Both the position numbers and the translations under genes were made by a program. Of a DNA stretch of 64,000 nt, positions 8,338-17,275 are shown piece by piece. This DNA comes from Cloacimonetes bacterium UBA5210. GTDB lineage: Bacteria > Cloacimonadota > Cloacimonadia > Cloacimonadales > Cloacimonadaceae. How positions within the stretch are numbered: position 1 is the first letter of the stretch; each line of letters begins with the position of its first letter. A model generated the notes under the pieces. The model was not told where the DNA came from and ran no database searches. It was given only the letters and a program-made list of their open reading frames with translations. The DNA lies in the NCBI GenBank assembly GCA_002412625.1, contig DHVK01000032.1, positions 15,335-79,334 on the forward strand, in the 5' to 3' direction.

Positions 8338-9285
8338 ATGATTAGTACAAGTATTGCTAAAGATGATATAAAACAATGGGATAAGCTGCCCAAAGGCTGG
8401 TCTTTTTACGCGCTTAAAAACCACAAGGATTATCTCTATTGCGGCGTAAGCGCGCGACTGGGAGCCCGCATGAAAGTGATGTGGCAAAAAGCGGAAGAAG
8501 ACAGGCTGTACCGGGAGCTCACGGAAGCGGCAACGGTGCTGGAATACCAGCCGATGCCGGATTCCATGGCAGCGCTGATCATGCAGAAAACCATGCTGAT
8601 GGAACAGCACCCGCAGTTTCAATATCTTCTGCGCCCCTGGGAGGACTATGTTTACCTGGCGCTTGATAGCCACCGCTTCCCCTTTGTGAGCATTCAATCC
8701 CACAGCAATGACGATTGGCAATACCTTGGTCCCTTCCGCAGCCGTTTCTTTCTGGCAGATTTGATCGACAGCGTTTCCCGCATCGTGAAACTACCTGCCT
8801 GCGAGACCGGGACTTATCCTTGCCGGAAGTTCGATCAAGAAATCTGCAGGGGATGGTGTCTGGCACTGGCACCGGCAGCAGAAACCCCTCTGGAACAAGA
8901 CCTGGATAAGCTGCATGCGCTCCTGCAAGAAAGCTTTGTGCATCCCAACAACGGGATCTTGGAGCTGGTGCAGAAAGAGCGTGAAGCATATTTCAACGAT
9001 CTTGAGTTTGCCAAGGCGGATCTTCTAGACGATGAAATCCGCATCCTGCAAGACTATCGGGATTGGCTGAACTTTCTCTATGTGGCAAAGGAGATCAGCT
9101 TCGAGAGCCCACAGATCGTGATTGAACACGGTCAGTTGGCAAGAACAGAGTTAAACGGAAAAACTTACCGATTCCCCACAGATAACCCGCCATACCGGGA
9201 GAACGAGCTTCTTGCTCTGCCCTTGGCTGCTGTGGATGAAATGAAGATAATCTACGACTATATTAGGGAGCGAGCTCATGCATGA
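8338..9285 (+). CDS. UvrC N-terminal-like protein with altered GIY-YIG active site
   Basis: A 315-residue protein resembling the N-terminal half of excinuclease subunit UvrC. Residues 20-95 match a GIY-YIG nuclease: Y24 (SFY), Y34-C35-G36 and nearby arginines are kept. The conserved Glu of the closing helix (LLLE in UvrC) appears as Q83 in AALIMQKTML. Residues 155-174 contain C-x6-C-x7-C-x3-C, whose last three spacings match the UvrC iron-sulfur cysteines. Residues 200-245 look like a UVR helical hairpin. The RNase H-like nuclease and helix-hairpin-helix regions of full UvrC are missing. The start is the ATG preceding the whole fold; the upstream ribosome site is weak. Its stop lies inside purC. 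Nuclease activity is doubtful; a structural or DNA-binding role is possible. Confidence 0.7.
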   Translation: MISTSIAKDDIKQWDKLPKGWSFYALKNHKDYLYCGVSARLGARMKVMWQKAEEDRLYRELTEAATVLEYQPMPDSMAALIMQKTMLMEQHPQFQYLLRPWEDYVYLALDSHRFPFVSIQSHSNDDWQYLGPFRSRFFLADLIDSVSRIVKLPACETGTYPCRKFDQEICRGWCLALAPAAETPLEQDLDKLHALLQESFVHPNNGILELVQKEREAYFNDLEFAKADLLDDEIRILQDYRDWLNFLYVAKEISFESPQIVIEHGQLARTELNGKTYRFPTDNPPYRENELLALPLAAVDEMKIIYDYIRERAHA

Positions 9286-10162
9286 TGAACTGAAACAACT
9301 GCCTTTGGTACACAAATCCAGCCAGGGTAAAGTACGCGATATCTATGATCTGGGAGATACTTTACTGATCGTTACCAGCGATCGCATCTCCGCCTTTGAT
9401 GTGGTGTTTCCAAATCTGATTCCGGATAAAGGGCGCATCCTGAACGGGATTTCCGCGCATTTCTTCCGGACCACCGGCGAGATCCTGCCTAATCACTTCA
9501 TCACCGATGTGGTGGAAGAATATCCTGCCGAACTGCAGGCGTTCAAAGTGTATCTGGAAGGCCGATCAATGCTGGTGCGCAAGACCCGGGTGATTCCCTT
9601 TGAGTGTATCGTCCGCGGCTATATCAGCGGTTCTGCCTGGAGTGAGTACAAACGCACCAATACCGTAGGCGGCATGATGATTGCCGAAGATATGCAGGAG
9701 AGCCAGAAGTTCAGCAAAGCCCTGTTTACCCCATCCACCAAGGCCAGTGAAGGTCACGACGTCAATATCTCCTACCGCGAGATGATGGCTCATATGGATG
9801 AATGGATCGCCCGTTATCTGAAAGATAAATCCCTGGAGCTGTTCCACTATGCCCATGAACTTCTGAAGAAAGAAGGCATCCTGCTGGCGGATACCAAGTT
9901 CGAATTTGGCTCCATCGGGAATCAGATCATCCTGATCGATGAGTGTCTTACTCCGGATTCCTCACGCTTCTGGGAACTGGAGAGCTATCAGATCGGCACC
10001 AGCCCCAAAAGCTTTGACAAGCAATACATCCGCGATTATCTGATTGAAATCGGTTGGGATAAGCAGTCTGAGCCCCCGGAATTGCCCGAAGAGGTGATCA
10101 TGAAGACCCGGGAAAAATACCTAAATGTTTATAAGATCATAACAGGAAAAGAACTTACATGA
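9278..10162 (+). CDS. purC: Phosphoribosylaminoimidazole-succinocarboxamide synthase
   Basis: SAICAR synthetase of de novo purine synthesis. It joins CAIR and aspartate using ATP. Its 294 residues correspond to the longer (yeast-like) form. Recognisable motifs are KVRDIYDLGD near the N-terminus, FECIVRGYISGSAW and IDECLTPDSSRFW. ATG 9278 has AGGGAG seven bases upstream and overlaps the previous gene by eight bases. The stop overlaps the response-regulator start in ATGA. No other purine genes are adjacent. Confidence 0.95.
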   Translation: MHDELKQLPLVHKSSQGKVRDIYDLGDTLLIVTSDRISAFDVVFPNLIPDKGRILNGISAHFFRTTGEILPNHFITDVVEEYPAELQAFKVYLEGRSMLVRKTRVIPFECIVRGYISGSAWSEYKRTNTVGGMMIAEDMQESQKFSKALFTPSTKASEGHDVNISYREMMAHMDEWIARYLKDKSLELFHYAHELLKKEGILLADTKFEFGSIGNQIILIDECLTPDSSRFWELESYQIGTSPKSFDKQYIRDYLIEIGWDKQSEPPELPEEVIMKTREKYLNVYKIITGKELT

Positions 10163-10536
10163 CACGAGTAATATGCATCGTTGACGACGAAGAAGAACTG
10201 GTTAAAAACCTGAAGATAGAGATTCAATCCCTGCGCCCGGAATGGGAGTTACATACCTTTTCCGACGGCCTTAAGGCCCTGCAGATGATCATGGGCGGCA
10301 AAGTAGATCTTGTCCTGACCGATATCGCCATGCCGGACATGGATGGCTATGAGCTCTTCTGGAGAGTGAAAGATTACGACGAGAAGATCCCCGTCATCAT
10401 GATGACCGGTTTTGGCTATGATCCCAATCACGTCTTGGTGCGTGCCAAGGTCGATGGCCTGAAGGACGTGATCTTCAAACCCTTTGATGTGGAAAAGCTG
10501 GTCGCGTTGATCGACCGTAAAATAAACGTGAAGTGA
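10159..10536 (+). CDS. Stand-alone response regulator receiver domain
   Basis: A CheY-like receiver of 125 residues with no output domain. The acidic pocket is D9/D10, the phosphoacceptor D55 is in LTDIAMPDMDG, and the switch residues are T83 (MMTG) and K107 (FKPFD). All key positions are intact, so phosphorylation is expected. No histidine kinase is in the window. The start overlaps purC (ATGA) and the stop overlaps lpxK (GTGA), so it is translated as part of this unit. Its partner and target are unknown. Confidence 0.9.
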   Translation: MTRVICIVDDEEELVKNLKIEIQSLRPEWELHTFSDGLKALQMIMGGKVDLVLTDIAMPDMDGYELFWRVKDYDEKIPVIMMTGFGYDPNHVLVRAKVDGLKDVIFKPFDVEKLVALIDRKINVK

Positions 10537-11579
10537 ATCGCGCGGATTTTGCCGAAAAGCACCTTCTAAACCGTTCATTCATCAGCTATTTGCTCTACCC
10601 GGTGTCGCTCTGCTACGCCGGGTTGATGCTTTTTAGGCGAAAACTATGGCAGGGGAGGGGATACCGTGCGCCGTTCAAGGTAATCAGCGTGGGCAACCTG
10701 AGTAGCGGGGGCAGCGGGAAAAGCCCGATTGCCATCGCTTTGTGCAAAGAACTCCAGAAACGCGGGCTAAACGTGGCCTATGCCTCCCGAGGCTACAAAA
10801 GCAAGCTGGAACACACCGCCAATCTGGTTTCAGATGGGCAAAGCCTGTTCTTTCCGGCTTCAGCGGCAGGAGATGAGGCGGTAATGGCGGCAGGAATGCT
10901 GCCCGGGATCCCGGTGTTCTCCGGCAGAAAACGCAAGGAAGTGCTGGAACTTGCAGCTAAAGCATTCCCGGAACTGCAAGTGATGGTGCTGGATGATGCC
11001 ATGCAACACCTGAAAGTTGCCCGGGATCTGGATATCGTGGTCTTTGATACCCACAGCGCCTTGGGGAACGGCTTTGTGATCCCCGCCGGCTACCTGCGGG
11101 AAGGCCTCCGCGCGCTATCCATCAAGAGCCTCTGCGTGATCCATCAAAAACCGGGAGCTCTGCCCAATTTAAAGCTGGAACAAGCTTTGGCCAAGACCGG
11201 GGCAAGCCTGGCAAGGGTGCAAAGCCGTGCTGGAGATATCCTTCACCAAGGCAAGCCAATCCCACCACAAACCCTGAAGGAGAAAGGCATTGTGCTGATC
11301 TCCGCGATCGCTCATCCCGCTTCGTTTGAGAAAAGCGTGAAGAAGCTGGGCATCAGCTATCAGCGTCACCTCGTGTTTCCGGATCACTTCAGCTTCGAGG
11401 ACCCCATCATCCGGCAGCAGTTACTGCATGATCCTGCCAAGCATTTTCTCTGCACGGCAAAGGACGCCGCCAAGCTGGAAGAGTTTATCGGAGAGCGCTT
11501 GATGGTGTTGCGCATGGAAACAGATATCCCTGAAGCTCTGGTCAGGCGCGTCATAACGTCTTTGGCAATTCATCAATAA
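10533..11579 (+). CDS. lpxK: Tetraacyldisaccharide 4'-kinase
   Basis: LpxK phosphorylates the 4' position of the lipid A disaccharide at the inner membrane. The 348-residue protein has an N-terminal membrane-anchoring segment (SFISYLLYPVSLCYAGLML), the P-loop-like region GNLSSGGSGKSPI, SRGYKSK, and LDDAMQHLKV. All are typical of the family, and the length is normal. It begins with GTG 10533 overlapping the preceding stop. Its presence implies an LPS-bearing outer membrane. No other lpx genes are in the window. Confidence 0.93.
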   Translation: MNRADFAEKHLLNRSFISYLLYPVSLCYAGLMLFRRKLWQGRGYRAPFKVISVGNLSSGGSGKSPIAIALCKELQKRGLNVAYASRGYKSKLEHTANLVSDGQSLFFPASAAGDEAVMAAGMLPGIPVFSGRKRKEVLELAAKAFPELQVMVLDDAMQHLKVARDLDIVVFDTHSALGNGFVIPAGYLREGLRALSIKSLCVIHQKPGALPNLKLEQALAKTGASLARVQSRAGDILHQGKPIPPQTLKEKGIVLISAIAHPASFEKSVKKLGISYQRHLVFPDHFSFEDPIIRQQLLHDPAKHFLCTAKDAAKLEEFIGERLMVLRMETDIPEALVRRVITSLAIHQ

Positions 11580-11885
11580 CCCAAAAGTAAGCCAGCCATA
11601 ACAATAGGCTCCCCAGCAGCGAAGCAAGTTGGCTTATCCGGCAGAATTACGCCACAAGTGGAGGGTTCACCGAGTTATGAGGAAGCAAATCCTTCATTCC
11701 CCGCCGCATTTATCAAGCTCAGATAATGCTGATCTTAAGCTGTAATTATCCTATGCTCACCCGAAGATAACAGCTTTAGTACTGCTTTAGAATGAGTCAA
11801 CAAATCCGGTGTCGGGTCTGATTCCGTGCTGCTTATCGCATCCTCTTCAGCAAGTCCGAAATTGCTGGACCACGCTTAACCAAAA
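11580..11885. other. Intergenic region between convergent lpxK and the Na/Pi transporter
   Basis: About 300 bases without a supported gene. It holds an AAGCCA/TGGCTT inverted pair soon after the lpxK stop (no T-tract) and one copy of the dispersed palindromic element (11731-11778). The short frames here have no ribosome binding site. No tRNA-like sequence was seen. Confidence 0.6.
11731..11778. repeat. Dispersed palindromic element, copy B
   Basis: It contains AAGCTGTAATTATC, a central CTATGCTCAC and GATAACAGCTT, which align with the other four copies. The two AAGCTGT/ACAGCTT arms can pair. It is the shortest and most diverged copy. Confidence 0.5.
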
Positions 11886-11922
11886 CCCAAAAAGCGAAAG
11901 GCGCAGAGTTTATCTCTGCGCC
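11886..11922 (-). terminator. Terminator of the Na/Pi transporter gene
   Basis: A perfect 9-bp stem GGCGCAGAG/CTCTGCGCC with a five-base loop (11900-11922). On the minus strand it is followed by TTTCGCTTTTT. It lies 23 bases past the transporter stop. Confidence 0.85.
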
Positions 11923-11944
11923 TTTATGCCTGTAGTTAAGTAAT

Positions 11945-13651
11945 TTACAGAAATTCGTTCTCTGGTTTATCGTCATCCTCATCGATGGGGAAATCGCTGT
12001 GCTGGCTATAGATGAACTTATGGCTGCCGGCTTTCACCAGATTCTTCAGTTTATCCGCGATCACTTCCACCTGATCCAGATAGTCGATGGTGTTCAATCC
12101 ACCTGCGGCATCGCATTCACCATTTTGGATTTTGCCCAGGATGTTGTTGCGCAGATTCCAGTGCTGTTCGTTGATTCTGCCTTCCATCTCGATGATTTTG
12201 TAGCTGTAGTCATCTCTCATATCCAGCAAGTAATCCACGCAGAGATCCAGCATAAACATCACTTTGGCGTGCAGATCATCGATCATGGCAGCAAACTCCG
12301 GGCAGAGCGGCAGTTTCTGGGTGGTGATCTGATAGTTCAGGATGCGATTGACCTCTTCCGTATAATCCCCGATCTTCTCGATATCGTTCACAGTATGCAG
12401 CAGTGCCGGGATTTTCTGGATGATGTCATCCGCGTTGGTGCGTTCATTCACCGCCACCAGATATAGCGTTACCTCGCGTTGCAGGCTGTCGATGGCGGCT
12501 TCGATCTTGCTCACGCGAATCTGCTTTTTATAATTCTTGTCCTTGAAGGCTTCGTAACTTACCACCAGTCCCAGCCGTACCAGCCGCAGCATCTCACGCA
12601 TCTCTTTCAAGGATTGGTTGATCGCCAGTTCACTATTGGCAATCACGTGATAATTCAGGTGTTTAGGCTCGCCCAGGCTGATCGTATCGATTTTATCCTT
12701 GGGAATGATGCGAATGGCGGCTTTGGCAAACAATCCGGCAAAAGGCAGGCAGATCAGGGTGTTGAAGATATTGAAGAAAGTGTGTCCGTTGGCGATATGC
12801 CGCGCCAGATTCTCTCCTAAATAGACATCACCGGGAGTGATGCGGTTGATGATGATCGTGTATAAGCCGAAGTAGGTGAGCAACCCGAAGAGAATCGTTC
12901 CAAAAGCATTGAACAGAGTGTGAACCAAGGCCACACGGCGTGCGGTATAGTTTGTGCCAATGCCGGCCAGCCAGGCGGTGATAGTGGTGCCGATGTTGTC
13001 GCCAAACACCAGATACAGGGCACCTTCAAAGGGGATTAGCCCACTGCTTGCCAGAACGATAACGATGCCCACTGATGCTGAAGAACTTTGGATCAGCATG
13101 GTGAAGATGGTGCCGGTCAGGATGCCCAAAAGCGGATTGCTGGCGATGTTTACCATGAAGTCCCGCGCCATTTGGGATTCCCGCAGCGGCAGGATGGCGG
13201 AAGACATCACATTCAGTCCGATGAAGAGCAGGCCGAACCCGATGATAATCAGGCTCCAGCGTTCCATCATTCTGCTCTTGCGGATGAGCAGCAAGCTTAC
13301 TCCGGCAATGATGAAGGCGAAGGCATAATGCCCGATGTTGAAAGCGATGAGTTGGGCGGTGATCGTGGTTCCGATGTTTGCGCCCATCACTACGCCGACT
13401 GCCTGATTCAGCGTCATCACCCCGGTATTCACCAAGCCGATCATCATCACCGTGGTGGCAGAAGAGCTCTGCACCAAAGCGGTTACGGAAAGACCCACAA
13501 TCACGCCTTTCAGCGGTGTGTTGGTAAGCATTTTCAAGATTCTGCGCATCTCGTTTCCGGCCACTGCGTGGAGGTTGTCGCTCATTTTGTTCATGCCGAA
13601 GATAAACAGTGCCAGGCCCCCGAAGAAATTGATCAACTGTAATATGGTCAT
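11945..13651 (-). CDS. Na/Pi cotransporter family protein with PhoU-like C-terminus
   Basis: A 568-residue inner-membrane protein. The N-terminal 310 residues hold two inverted Na/Pi-cotransporter repeats, each marked by a QSSSA signature (ALVQSSSATTVM and MLIQSSSASVGI) and a GxNIGTT motif (MGANIGTTITAQ, FGDNIGTTITAW). The C-terminal 220 residues are helical, like PhoU domains (INQSLKEMREMLRLV, HTVNDIEKIGDYTEEV). The known role is sodium-coupled phosphate uptake or export, with the PhoU part probably regulatory. It stands alone between repeats, convergent with lpxK. The start ATG 13651 has only a weak upstream ribosome site. Confidence 0.9.
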   Translation of the reverse strand: MTILQLINFFGGLALFIFGMNKMSDNLHAVAGNEMRRILKMLTNTPLKGVIVGLSVTALVQSSSATTVMMIGLVNTGVMTLNQAVGVVMGANIGTTITAQLIAFNIGHYAFAFIIAGVSLLLIRKSRMMERWSLIIIGFGLLFIGLNVMSSAILPLRESQMARDFMVNIASNPLLGILTGTIFTMLIQSSSASVGIVIVLASSGLIPFEGALYLVFGDNIGTTITAWLAGIGTNYTARRVALVHTLFNAFGTILFGLLTYFGLYTIIINRITPGDVYLGENLARHIANGHTFFNIFNTLICLPFAGLFAKAAIRIIPKDKIDTISLGEPKHLNYHVIANSELAINQSLKEMREMLRLVRLGLVVSYEAFKDKNYKKQIRVSKIEAAIDSLQREVTLYLVAVNERTNADDIIQKIPALLHTVNDIEKIGDYTEEVNRILNYQITTQKLPLCPEFAAMIDDLHAKVMFMLDLCVDYLLDMRDDYSYKIIEMEGRINEQHWNLRNNILGKIQNGECDAAGGLNTIDYLDQVEVIADKLKNLVKAGSHKFIYSQHSDFPIDEDDDKPENEFL

Positions 13652-13740
13652 ATCTTTATGGCTTCCCCTTGCTGTAATGGTTTAATTTTTACAGATGCCT
13701 GATGCGGTCAAGCGAATTCTTGATAAGCAAGCCTCAAAAT

Positions 13741-13835
13741 GGTGCTGCGGTTATCCAAACACTGTTTGATCATGAAGATCATGGAGATCCCGTCGATCAG
13801 AGTTCTATTCCATTAATTCAGTTCCATCTGCGTTC
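13741..13835. repeat. 95-bp interspersed repeat, copy 1
   Basis: This stretch is the reverse complement of 17068-17162, with about five differences in 95 positions. A more diverged relative lies near 18366-18460. It is rich in overlapping GATC/ATGATC motifs. It lies between the Na/Pi transporter start and the lysS terminator and shows no coding signal. Confidence 0.85.
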
Positions 13836-13859
13836 TATTCTGCATCACAGCGTAAGCAC

Positions 13860-13889
13860 AAAAAAAGCCGGACTCATCACAAGCCCGGC
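13860..13889 (-). terminator. Terminator of the rpsA-lysS operon
   Basis: An 8-bp stem GCCGGGCT/AGTCCGGC with a seven-base loop, followed on the minus strand by seven T. It sits 14 bases past the lysS stop. Confidence 0.9.
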
Positions 13890-13902
13890 GAATACTTAAT
13901 GC

Positions 13903-15399
13903 TCAACTGGCATCCGGTTTCATCTGAGGAAACAGAATAATTTCTTTGATGGAGTCATTCTCCGTCAGCAGCATCACCAGACGGTCGATGCCGATACCTT
14001 GTCCGCCCATTGGGGGCATGCCATATTCCAGGGCTTCCAGAAAGTCTTCATCCACCACGTTGGCTTCATCGTCGCCCAGATCACGCAGTTTGGCTTGTGC
14101 TTCCAGGCGCTCGCGTTGATCCAGGGGATCGTTGAGTTCGCTGAAGGCATTGGCAAATTCACCACCGGCGATGATCAGCTCAAAGCGGTCAGCCAAGAGC
14201 GCGTTTCCGGGTTTGGCTTTGGCCAGAGGCGAGATCTCTTTGGGGAAGTCGCAGACAAAGGTAGGTTCGATCAGCTTTTCTTCTACAAAGCGCTCATAGA
14301 TCAGCGCGATCAATTTGCCTTTGGCGCTGCCGGGAGGTACGTCCAGCTCGTGCTTTTTGCAAAACGCCAGCAGGCTTTCTTCGCTGTCAGTCAGCACATC
14401 CAGTCCGGTAGCTTCGTTCACCAAAGCCGGCATTGATGCTCTGCGCCACTTTTCGCCCAGATGCACGGTGTGGCCCTGATACACAAAAGTATCTTTGCCC
14501 ACCACATCCAGCGCGAGGTGCTGAATCAGGCCTTCAACGAGGTCCATCATGCCGTTCAGGTCCGAATAGGCTTCGTAACTTTCCATCATGGTGAATTCCG
14601 GATTATGAGTGCGGTCCATCCCTTCGTTACGGAAGTTCTTGCCGATCTCATAGACACGCTCAAAGCCACCCACGATCAAGCGCTTCAAATAAAGCTCCAC
14701 AGCTATGCGCAGATAGAGATCCATATCCAAAGTGTTGTGATGCGTGATGAATGGCCGGGCATTAGCGCCGCCGTAGAGCGGTTGCAGGATCGGGGTTTCC
14801 ACCTCGATATAGCCTCGGCTGTCCATGTATCTGCGGGTTGCGGAAACGATGCGGCTGCGCAACTCGAACACCTTACGATGCGTGGGATTGAGCAGCAGAT
14901 CCAGATAGCGTTTACGATAGCGCAGTTCAATATCGGCGAATTCATCAAAGCGCACGCTTTTTCCTTCCACCACTTTTTCCTTTACGGCGGGCAGGGGACG
15001 GATGTTTTTGCTAAGCAGCTTGATGGAAGCGCATTTCAGGGAATACTCTCCGGCCTGGGTGAAGAACAGGGTTCCGGTGGCCTGCACAAAATCGCCGGCA
15101 TCACAGAGCTTGAAGAGGCTGTAGTTTTCTTCTCCGAGTTCTGCCTGGGATACATAGAGCTGGATCTTTGCGCTGTCGTCTTCCAGGTTTCCGAAACCGA
15201 TCTTACCCTGGCGGCGCATCGCCACGAGGCGACCCGCCAGGGTAACGGTTTCTTCACCGGCGATCCTGGAATCTTTGTCTTCCAGGATCTCGGCAATTTT
15301 ATGGCTGCGGCTACTTTCCACGGGGTAGGGGTCGATCCCCATCGCGCGTATCTTCGCCAGCTTCTCTTTACGAAGCTTTATAAATTGGTTTTCTGCCAT
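13903..15399 (-). CDS. lysS: Lysyl-tRNA synthetase, class II
   Basis: Charges tRNA-Lys. The 498-residue length is standard. An N-terminal OB-fold anticodon-binding domain (about 55-150) precedes the class II catalytic core. Motif 2 is in FRNEGMDRTHNPEF and motif 3 in GMPPMGGQGIGIDRL. ATG 15399 lies only three bases past the rpsA stop with no strong ribosome site of its own, so translation is probably coupled to rpsA. A terminator follows at 13860-13889. Confidence 0.97.
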   Translation of the reverse strand: MAENQFIKLRKEKLAKIRAMGIDPYPVESSRSHKIAEILEDKDSRIAGEETVTLAGRLVAMRRQGKIGFGNLEDDSAKIQLYVSQAELGEENYSLFKLCDAGDFVQATGTLFFTQAGEYSLKCASIKLLSKNIRPLPAVKEKVVEGKSVRFDEFADIELRYRKRYLDLLLNPTHRKVFELRSRIVSATRRYMDSRGYIEVETPILQPLYGGANARPFITHHNTLDMDLYLRIAVELYLKRLIVGGFERVYEIGKNFRNEGMDRTHNPEFTMMESYEAYSDLNGMMDLVEGLIQHLALDVVGKDTFVYQGHTVHLGEKWRRASMPALVNEATGLDVLTDSEESLLAFCKKHELDVPPGSAKGKLIALIYERFVEEKLIEPTFVCDFPKEISPLAKAKPGNALLADRFELIIAGGEFANAFSELNDPLDQRERLEAQAKLRDLGDDEANVVDEDFLEALEYGMPPMGGQGIGIDRLVMLLTENDSIKEIILFPQMKPDAS

Positions 15400-15402
15400 G
15401 TT

Positions 15403-16950
15403 TTATAAGTCTTTGAAGGGGTTGTCTTCCACCACGGCGGTCTTCTGACTGGCGTATTTGCGCCATTCATCGTTCTCACGACCTCTGCCACCACCACGGC
15501 GTCCGCCACCAAAGTCACGGTCTCCACGGTAACCGCCGCTATCGCGGGAATCTCTGCCACCACCACTTCCACCACCACGGTCTTCATTGCGGGGGCGGCT
15601 GGCTGCGGCGATCTCTTCCGGAGTGCGGTCGGTATAATCAAGAGTGATTCTGTGATTATCGCGGTCGATGGCGGTTACCATCAGTTCCAGCTCATCGCCA
15701 CTCTTGAAGTTATCGGTTTTGCGCACTCTGGAGCGGGGCAGCAAGCCGGTGATGCCGTCGCTGATGCTGACGAACACGCCGAAGTTGGTTGAGCTTTCCA
15801 CCACGCCGGTGAAGGGTTTCTCGATGGCCACGATCTCTTCGATCTTGTCCCACGGATCTGGCTGCAAAGCCTTCAGTGAGAGGGAAATCTTCTGGGTATC
15901 GGGATCAACTCTCAGGATCTGCACCTGCACAAAATCTCCTTCTTTGAGGATTTCACGCGGGTGGGCTACGTTGCGGTTGCGGCTCATCTCGGATACCGGG
16001 ATCAGGCCTTCCACACCGGGTTTCAGTTCGGCAAATGCGCCAAAGTTGTGCAAACGCAAGACGCGGCAGTTCACTTCGTCACCTTCTTTCAATTCGCTGA
16101 GGGCTTGGGTGAAGGGGTTGTCCTGCAAGGCTTTCAGTGAAAGAGCCACTTTGTCGCCCTTGATGGAGAGGATCTTCACATCGATTTCCTGACCGCTTTT
16201 AAGCACGTCTTGCGGCTTAATTACATGTTGCCAGGCGATCTCGGAAACGTGCATCAAACCTTCGATGCCGCCGATATCAACAAAGGCGCCAAAGGTGGCC
16301 ATGCGCATCACTTTGCCGGCAACCACATCGCCTTCGGAAATCTTTGCCAAGGCTTCTGCCTTCTTCTCGTTTGCTTCCTGTTCTGCCAATTGACGGTGGG
16401 AAACCACAATCCTGCGACAGTTTTCCGAGCACTCAATCACCATAAAGTCCAAGCTTTGACCGATGAATGCGGTTGTATCATCCACAGGGCGCCCCGAGAT
16501 CTGCGATACCGGACAAAAAGCTCTGGCACCAAGGATGTCAACATTGAATCCACCTTTGGTTACGGAATACACTTTGCCCTGAACCGGGATCTTCTTTTCG
16601 TAAGCGTCGCGGATTGATTGCTTATCCACATACTGTTTGGTGAGGCTTTTGCCAACTACGTAGCCTTGATCGGTTTGATCCACCACGTAACCTTTGAGTG
16701 TATCTCCCACCTGAAGTGTGAGATTGCCTTTTTCATCGGAATAATCGCTGATCTCAGCATACGCGTCGAATTTCCCGCCTAAGTTTACGATCAGGAATGT
16801 ATCCGTGATGGTAACTATCGGGGCCTCGACCACATCGCCTTTTTTGATTTCATTTGTGTTTTGAAAGGAATCTTCGAGCATCCGAAGATAGTCTTCTTTC
16901 AGTTCCTTTAAAGCAGCCTTGCTGCTGGTTTCACGCACCTTGTCTGACAT
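15403..16950 (-). CDS. rpsA: 30S ribosomal protein S1, five-domain form with RGG-rich tail
   Basis: mRNA-binding protein of the small ribosomal subunit, 515 residues from ATG 16950, which has AGGAG seven bases upstream; an upstream in-frame start would add 11 unlikely residues. Five S1 repeats are visible, beginning near residues 35, 120, 205, 290 and 378. The third and fourth are best conserved (TFGAFVDIGGIEGLMHVSE, NFGAFAELKPGVEGLIPVSE). Enterobacterial S1 has six. The last 60 residues form a low-complexity tail of Arg, Gly, Asp and Ser (GGGRRGGGRGREND) followed by a short acidic end. The gene leads the rpsA-lysS operon. Confidence 0.93.
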   Translation of the reverse strand: MSDKVRETSSKAALKELKEDYLRMLEDSFQNTNEIKKGDVVEAPIVTITDTFLIVNLGGKFDAYAEISDYSDEKGNLTLQVGDTLKGYVVDQTDQGYVVGKSLTKQYVDKQSIRDAYEKKIPVQGKVYSVTKGGFNVDILGARAFCPVSQISGRPVDDTTAFIGQSLDFMVIECSENCRRIVVSHRQLAEQEANEKKAEALAKISEGDVVAGKVMRMATFGAFVDIGGIEGLMHVSEIAWQHVIKPQDVLKSGQEIDVKILSIKGDKVALSLKALQDNPFTQALSELKEGDEVNCRVLRLHNFGAFAELKPGVEGLIPVSEMSRNRNVAHPREILKEGDFVQVQILRVDPDTQKISLSLKALQPDPWDKIEEIVAIEKPFTGVVESSTNFGVFVSISDGITGLLPRSRVRKTDNFKSGDELELMVTAIDRDNHRITLDYTDRTPEEIAAASRPRNEDRGGGSGGGRDSRDSGGYRGDRDFGGGRRGGGRGRENDEWRKYASQKTAVVEDNPFKDL

Positions 16951-17067
16951 ACTGTAACTCCTAACGACATTTGAGAATACCATAATTTTCGCTGTGCCGT
17001 TTTTGTAAAGTCTTTTATTTCCAGGGAACGCAGATCGGGCGGATTGAGTGGATTTGGACAGATTATG

Positions 17068-17162
17068 GAACGCAGATGGAACTGAATAAATGGAATAGAA
17101 CTCTGATCGACGGGATCACCATGATCTTCATGATCAAACAGGATTTGGATAAGCGCAGCACC
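17068..17162. repeat. 95-bp interspersed repeat, copy 2
   Basis: Inverted relative of 13741-13835 with about 95% identity by eye. Just after it, 17166-17225 carries CAACCGCAGCACTGCAGCACC-type units that recur in tandem at 18697-18760. Together with the paired elements at 17276 and 17398, this repetitive DNA fills the 580-bp gap upstream of rpsA. No gene is seen in the gap. Confidence 0.85.
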
Positions 17163-17275
17163 AATCAACTGCAAAACTAGTCAACCGCAGCACTGCAGCA
17201 CCAATCAACCGCATCACCAATCAACCGGTAGTTCACATACTCCTGCATTTATTCCATTGGGGGATAACTGGCACT

